Positions 21,152-25,291 of a stretch of 25,291 nucleotides of DNA are shown piece after piece (the stretch's first letter is position 1; each line of letters starts with the position of its first letter). Location: contig CAPHDI010000018.1 in NCBI GenBank assembly GCA_948623715.1, positions 1 through 25,291 of the forward strand, read 5' to 3'. The DNA is from an uncultured Candidatus Saccharibacteria bacterium (GTDB taxonomy: Bacteria; Patescibacteriota; Saccharimonadia; Saccharimonadales; Saccharimonadaceae). Both the position numbers and the translations under genes were made by a program. The notes beneath the pieces are model-generated. The model saw nothing but the letters and a program-made list of their open reading frames with translations. It had not been told where the DNA came from and ran no database searches.

Positions 21152-22600
21152 TTAGTTTTCTCCCCGGTTACTTGTATTTGTTAGACACTCCATGTCATCC
21201 GGCGCACATTCTTCCGCCTCTTTCGTAAACATATTCCCAATCTGCAAATACGAATCCGTCACGTTCTGTCCTAGCGGCCCAATCGCAATCATATGCTTAT
21301 TTTGGAAGGAGAAAAACGCCTCCGCAAAAGTCATCTGCCCACTAAACTTCAATACTAAACTATCGTTTTCGTCGCGTCCGTTTGAAGAATCTGTCACATC
21401 TAGTCCATCCGGCACTAGCATGCAGTTATTCAATGAATTCCATCGAATATATCTCGCCCCCGAGCTATTTACCGCTTCTTCACCACTATACCGATAACAT
21501 TCACTTGCAAAATGCTCAATCCCCGAGATTGTCCCGTCTAGCGACATATTCTTCGACTCATACCACTTATCAAACTGTGGCGTCCGCCAAATCTTCACCC
21601 TTACCGGTACCGGACCTTTTTCTTCCTCTTCAGATTCATCCTCACCATCAGTTTCCCCACTATCTCCCTCAGTGTCCGACTCATCCCAAATATCTTCGTT
21701 TTCACCATCGCCCTGCGTTACACAGTTTTCGCCATTTTCATCACAAATCGTCGTTCCCTCGCCGTCATCTTCTGGTTCCCCCATCTCAACTTCTGCCTTC
21801 GAGCTATAATGATACTGCGCCCCCTCGACCGGCTTCCCGCCCAGCTGCGATCCAGCACATCCCGCAATCGTCAAATCCCACCACGCATAGAAGTTTTCTC
21901 CTTCATGATAAGCATTTCCTTCCTCGTCCGTCTCTTCAATACAATAAGTTGGCAGCTGATTTCCATCCGCATCATAATACCTACCATAATCATATTTCGT
22001 CAGCGACGCCCCCTTCTTGAATGATTCTAGTACGCGATAATCAATCAACGGATCAACTTTCGCATCCGCTTGCCCATCGAGACGTAATAAGTTGTTCTCC
22101 ATATTAATCGTCAGCTCAGAAAACTTCATAAAGTCCGCCCCTTGCGGCAACATCGCCGCTAGCGCCCCAAACACCCGTACTAGCACCGTCTTCTGCTCAA
22201 TAATATCTTCAATGCTCGACAACTGACTCTGAATCGTCAATACGTCATTCAATTCCGAGAAACTATTCAGCTTACTAGACATCGTCTCCAACTTCTTATC
22301 CTGCCCAGAAATTGCAATGTCCTGCCCACTTTTCACGCCGAAAAGGATCACCACTGCCCCCACCGCTACGCTCGACACCACGATACAAATAAACAACACA
22401 AGATTGCGCATCTTCTGCGCCTTAATCATCTGCGCTTTCACCACCGGCACGAGATTAATCTCGTAATTCGTCTTCACTGTTGTCGTTACTACGCTACCGC
22501 TCGCATTGACCGGCTTACCAGTAACTTTCGCGATCAGAGCTTTCGCCTGATTTCCTAAATCCTGAAAACTAGCCTTAAGCTTGTCCATAAAATCATTCAT
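21152..22600 (-). CDS. pilN: PilN-like alignment protein with acidic insert
   Basis: 482 aa, far longer than typical PilN (about 180-200). The segment NYEINLVPVVKAQMIKAQKM (45-64) is the PilN N-terminal motif that contacts PilM, followed by a membrane helix (67-89) and a coiled-coil-like stretch (97-137). The periplasmic part begins as in PilN (VRVFGALAAMLPQGADF...LRLDGQA) and is then interrupted by large insertions, including a very acidic run at 274-328 (Asp, Glu, Gly-rich, with CDENGENC) and several Cys. The final third (ADGLDVTDSSN-like region through LKFSGQMTFAEAFFSFQ) returns to a structured pattern. Its ATG overlaps the pilM stop by four bases (ATGA). The acidic insert could bind calcium together with the EF-hand neighbours. 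Confidence 0.85.
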   Translation of the reverse strand: MNDFMDKLKASFQDLGNQAKALIAKVTGKPVNASGSVVTTTVKTNYEINLVPVVKAQMIKAQKMRNLVLFICIVVSSVAVGAVVILFGVKSGQDIAISGQDKKLETMSSKLNSFSELNDVLTIQSQLSSIEDIIEQKTVLVRVFGALAAMLPQGADFMKFSELTINMENNLLRLDGQADAKVDPLIDYRVLESFKKGASLTKYDYGRYYDADGNQLPTYCIEETDEEGNAYHEGENFYAWWDLTIAGCAGSQLGGKPVEGAQYHYSSKAEVEMGEPEDDGEGTTICDENGENCVTQGDGENEDIWDESDTEGDSGETDGEDESEEEEKGPVPVRVKIWRTPQFDKWYESKNMSLDGTISGIEHFASECYRYSGEEAVNSSGARYIRWNSLNNCMLVPDGLDVTDSSNGRDENDSLVLKFSGQMTFAEAFFSFQNKHMIAIGPLGQNVTDSYLQIGNMFTKEAEECAPDDMECLTNTSNRGEN

Positions 22601-23646
22601 CTATCATTTCCCCTTTCTGCCAGTCCGATCGCCACCGCAAACTCACTCGCCACTGGCTGCAAAACTTGCTGCTGCTCCGGCGACACCCGCACCAGCTGCC
22701 ATGGATTCCCTTGCGTCGTTGGTACTCCCGTCTTCGCCTCAATATATTCTGCAATAAACGGAATCATTCCTGCGAAACCCGACAACACAATCCCGCCCAC
22801 CGGCACATTCATATATTCCGAGCCGAAGAACCGGATTGATTTCGTCAATTCCCCCGCAAAACTTTCCAGTGTCGAGTCAAGCGCCCGGAACACCTGCCCC
22901 TCGACTTTATCTTGCGCCAAACCAAACTTCAAAATAAACTGTCGCGCCTGCTCTTCCTTTACCACCAACGACGAAGATACTGTCGTTACCAAAAGCGAGA
23001 ATCCGCCCGGAATCGTACGCACCAACCTCGGCACACCTTTATACATCATCACGAGATCCGTCGACCGCTCGCCCAGGTCGATAATCATCCGCGCATCCTG
23101 CGCCCCGACTGGCGTCAACGCCCGCGCCATCGCCAGCGACTCCGGCTCCTGCGCAATCACGTTCAACCCGTAGGATTCAATCATCTCCATCCGCGCCTCT
23201 GCATACTCCACCGAAGCCGAAGAAATCAAAACTTCCGCTTTCGTCGGATCATGCGGACACACGCCAAGCGACAGATAGTCTGCCGTCGCCTCGTCCACTG
23301 CCATCGGGATATACTTATCCAGCTGATATTTCACCATATTAATCAGCTCCCGCTCTTCCATATTCTCCACGCGTACAATCGCCGTAAACGTCTTCGCCGC
23401 CGGCATACCCACCGCGACGTTTTTCGTCGTAATCCCCGCCTGCTTCATCGCCCCCAGAATCGTCTCACCTAAGCGGCGTTGTCCCGCGATCGAACTGTCT
23501 TCTAGTGTGCGCTTATCTACCGGCACATATGCAAACTTCTGCAATACCCAACCATGCTGAGCATTACCAGCCAGCTGTACTAACCGAATCGCTGTCGTAC
23601 CTATATCCAATGCGAAGAAATCGCCCACGCCATGCACTAAACTCAT
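22597..23646 (-). CDS. pilM: Type IV pilus actin-like protein
   Basis: 349 aa, a normal PilM length. The actin-like phosphate-1 loop is ALDIGTTAIRLVQL (12-25), followed by a PilM-type VAVGMPAAKTFTAIV segment, phosphate-2 IDLGERSTDLVMM, and the C-terminal GGIVLSGFAG adenosine motif. It binds the N-terminal tail of PilN on the cytoplasmic side and links to the motors. It is the first gene of the assembly operon. TATAAT lies six bases before the ATG and there is no ribosome-binding sequence, so the operon transcript probably begins at the start codon. Confidence 0.93.
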   Translation of the reverse strand: MSLVHGVGDFFALDIGTTAIRLVQLAGNAQHGWVLQKFAYVPVDKRTLEDSSIAGQRRLGETILGAMKQAGITTKNVAVGMPAAKTFTAIVRVENMEERELINMVKYQLDKYIPMAVDEATADYLSLGVCPHDPTKAEVLISSASVEYAEARMEMIESYGLNVIAQEPESLAMARALTPVGAQDARMIIDLGERSTDLVMMYKGVPRLVRTIPGGFSLLVTTVSSSLVVKEEQARQFILKFGLAQDKVEGQVFRALDSTLESFAGELTKSIRFFGSEYMNVPVGGIVLSGFAGMIPFIAEYIEAKTGVPTTQGNPWQLVRVSPEQQQVLQPVASEFAVAIGLAERGNDR

Positions 23647-23652
23647 GCTACT

Positions 23653-23658
23653 ATTATA
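23653..23658 (-). promoter_or_regulatory. -10 box six bases before the pilM ATG
   Basis: TATAAT on the minus strand, then AGTAGC, then ATG. It heads the pilM-N-O-EF-B operon; no Shine-Dalgarno sequence is present. Confidence 0.7.
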
Positions 23659-23718
23659 AACATAACAGGTTCAAAAATCAACACTAAAATCCCCGCCCAT
23701 CTTGCCCCGAATATATAT

Positions 23719-23752
23719 GAAACATCCCCCGACTTCCGCCGAGAGATGTTCC
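23719..23752 (-). terminator. Strand-specific hairpin after the FISUMP gene
   Basis: On the minus strand a 15-bp stem (GGAACATCTCTCGGC with GTCGGGGGATGTTTC) closes a GGAA tetraloop. Four pairs are G-U, so the fold exists in the minus-strand RNA but not in the plus-strand RNA. It is followed by an A/T-rich ATATATATT rather than a T-run, about 100 bases after the FISUMP stop. Confidence 0.55.
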
Positions 23753-23848
23753 ATTATTCAACTTGTTATCAGCTCTAACTATTAACGCCGTTACAAGTTA
23801 CCCCTCTTCTCACTCCTATAAAATGTTTCTAATCTTCCCCTAATTAGC

Positions 23849-25291
23849 TTAATACGCCACACACCGTATATTAGTCTCATAAGCTCGCGGTGAAGTACCC
23901 ACCCACCGATACTGCGTTCCATCATAAGGCGAAGTTGTCGTTATCACAGCATCACTCGCTTGATAGAGAGCATTGACAGATGTACCCGGCATAAGTATTG
24001 CGTTGTCTTTATACGTATGATCTCCAGAAGCATAATTAAACCTCCCGGCCTTCACGAAATTATAAGGCATGTTTAACAATTTTTCCGCCCCTGCAACGTC
24101 ATCTGTAATGTCGGCAGCAGTCCAGAGGTTTATAAATTCACTTCTCCGTACTAGGTGCCATCCTTTTGGACAGATGTCATAGATTGCGTCCTGGTAACGA
24201 TCTGTAATCTCCACACCGGTTCCTGCGGTTGCGGCACCCCAGGTGTAGTAATAACCATAGTCTTCTTTCCATTCAGTCGTTTCGGAACCATCATAGTACA
24301 TCGCCACATTACAATCAGAAGTATCATTTTGCGTACAAGTCAGACCTTTTACGATTTCGCTGGGGCCAGTCGTACTTTGCCAGTTATTGCTCACATTGGA
24401 GTCATCTGAGGTCAACGTCACTGCCTGGTTTTTCTCTTCATCCCACAGTGCTAACGCGAGATTAGAAGTCATCCAACATTTACCGTCCCCATGTTTCGCG
24501 ACAGTATATGTTTTACCATCGCGAATATCTTTCAGAGAATACTGCGTGGCGCCGATGGGCGTGTTTTCGCAAATCTTTGGAGTAACTTCCTGCATAGTTG
24601 TAATGTCGTCTAAACTGCGCGTATCATCGTCTTTGGCGACGCAACGCATTGTGCGACCACGAGCACGATTATAATTTCCAAAAACAATCTTTTTCTCGCT
24701 CGTACTAAAGCCCAGCGTCATGACACCAGAAAAATTATTGCCAGAAGCCGTACTAGTCCAATACTCACCAAGAGTGCCAGGCGAATCGAATGCTCCGTTA
24801 TACGCATGTCCAGCCATAACGAAGTTGTACGGCGCGGCTAAGAGAATACCGATACCAGCTTCATCGCTAGCAATATTGCTACGATTCAATAAATACGTGT
24901 AGTTGCTTTCCGAAGGTATTTCCCAACCTTTTGGACAGATGTCCTGAGTAGAATTACCGGTAAGAATATCTTTAGACTGATCGGCTGTAGCTGCACCCCA
25001 AGAGTAATAGTAACCATAGTTCGGTTCCCATTTATCACTGTCTGAGCCATCATAGTACTTAACTAAACCATAGCAAGCGCCATAGTTTGTTTCATTACAG
25101 GTGCTATCTGGGTTCTTCCATAGAGTGCTTACTCCACTTGTACTCACCCAATCCTCTTTTACATTAGAGTCTTCAGGAGTGAGGGTAATGGGAGTGTTGT
25201 TTTCTTCATCCCAGAGAGCAAGAGATAAGTTCCTGGTCATCCAACAGTTATCATCATCGAGCTTAGCTACGGTATAGATATTACCGTCTCT
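23849..25291 (-). CDS. Protein with tandem FISUMP domains, 5' end cut by window edge
   Basis: The minus-strand frame is open to the last base; the first ATG at 25240 is internal, since upstream codons read RDGNIYTVAKLDDDNCW, the standard run-up to the MTxNL motif. 480 codons are visible. They contain most of one FISUMP domain (CWMTRNLSLALWDEE ... YGYYYSWGAATA ... DICPKGWEIPS ... RGRTMRCVAK) and one complete second domain (ITTMQEVTPKIC ... KCWMTSNLALALWDEE ... YGYYYTWGAATAG ... DICPKGWHLVRRS ... YETNIRCVAY). The two are clearly duplicates. The end coincides with the second domain, with no C-terminal anchor. It is likely a secreted or surface protein. It lies just upstream of the pilM operon on the same strand, with a separate hairpin between, so functional linkage to pili is possible but not shown. 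Confidence 0.87.
   Translation of the reverse strand, partial: RDGNIYTVAKLDDDNCWMTRNLSLALWDEENNTPITLTPEDSNVKEDWVSTSGVSTLWKNPDSTCNETNYGACYGLVKYYDGSDSDKWEPNYGYYYSWGAATADQSKDILTGNSTQDICPKGWEIPSESNYTYLLNRSNIASDEAGIGILLAAPYNFVMAGHAYNGAFDSPGTLGEYWTSTASGNNFSGVMTLGFSTSEKKIVFGNYNRARGRTMRCVAKDDDTRSLDDITTMQEVTPKICENTPIGATQYSLKDIRDGKTYTVAKHGDGKCWMTSNLALALWDEEKNQAVTLTSDDSNVSNNWQSTTGPSEIVKGLTCTQNDTSDCNVAMYYDGSETTEWKEDYGYYYTWGAATAGTGVEITDRYQDAIYDICPKGWHLVRRSEFINLWTAADITDDVAGAEKLLNMPYNFVKAGRFNYASGDHTYKDNAILMPGTSVNALYQASDAVITTTSPYDGTQYRWVGTSPRAYETNIRCVAY

Noticed and set aside
22912..23472. Plus-strand frame of 186 codons, Arg/His-rich
   Set aside because: Antisense to pilM, with no ribosome-binding site and biased composition.
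1..25291. CRISPR array
   Set aside because: No series of regularly spaced direct repeats was seen.

Overview
The window looks like a chromosomal segment of a small-genome Patescibacteria/CPR bacterium, most likely Candidatus Saccharibacteria (TM7). This is an inference from gene content: a compact type IV pilus cluster, several surface proteins with FISUMP (Fibrobacter succinogenes major paralogous) domains, a SurA-like foldase next to ndk, and very tight gene packing. TGA is used as a stop (pilM and pilO both end in TGA), which argues against the CPR lineages that read TGA as glycine.

Layout. (1) 1-2440: the 3' part of one FISUMP gene, a roughly 114-nt perfectly paired stem RNA element with its own -10 box, and a complete FISUMP surface protein. 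(2) 2490-6810: tRNA-Asp, an HdeD/DUF308 membrane protein, tRNA-Gly, an unrecognised gene broken by one in-frame TAG, a long imperfect hairpin, a small anchored protein, a SurA-like foldase, divergent ndk, and tRNA-Arg(CCT). (3) 6792-12590: a visibly A+T-richer accessory island beginning at the 3' end of tRNA-Arg. It holds a 16-bp repeat of the tRNA end, a multi-hairpin segment, a decayed IS200/IS605-type remnant, and a three-gene restriction-modification operon: a fused C5-cytosine plus N6-adenine methyltransferase, an HNH endonuclease, and a putative PD-(D/E)xK nuclease. (4) 12591-13649: a Xer-type tyrosine recombinase. (5) 13790-23646, all minus strand: the pilus cluster, transcribed pilM-pilN-pilO-(EF-hand protein)-pilB, then pilT-pilC, then pilin, then prepilin peptidase pilD. 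(6) 23849-25291: a third FISUMP gene with two tandem domains, running off the right edge.

How the genes work together. PilM/N/O and the small EF-hand protein would form the inner-membrane alignment complex, PilB and PilT the extension and retraction motors, PilC the platform, PilD the processing enzyme for the pilin. Type IV pili are known in Saccharibacteria for twitching and host attachment; FISUMP proteins are plausible partners at the cell surface. The most unusual protein feature is an 18-residue cysteine-bracketed EF-hand-like loop, present twice in the small pilus protein and once in PilO, pointing to a calcium-responsive, disulfide-stabilised pilus assembly complex.

Regulation. Two promoter styles recur. 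One is an extended -10 (TATGCTATAAT) at tRNA-Gly, ndk and the pilin. The other is a TATAAT box exactly six bases before an ATG (xer, foldase, pilT, pilM), which would give leaderless mRNAs. No CRISPR array, rRNA or replication origin was seen.
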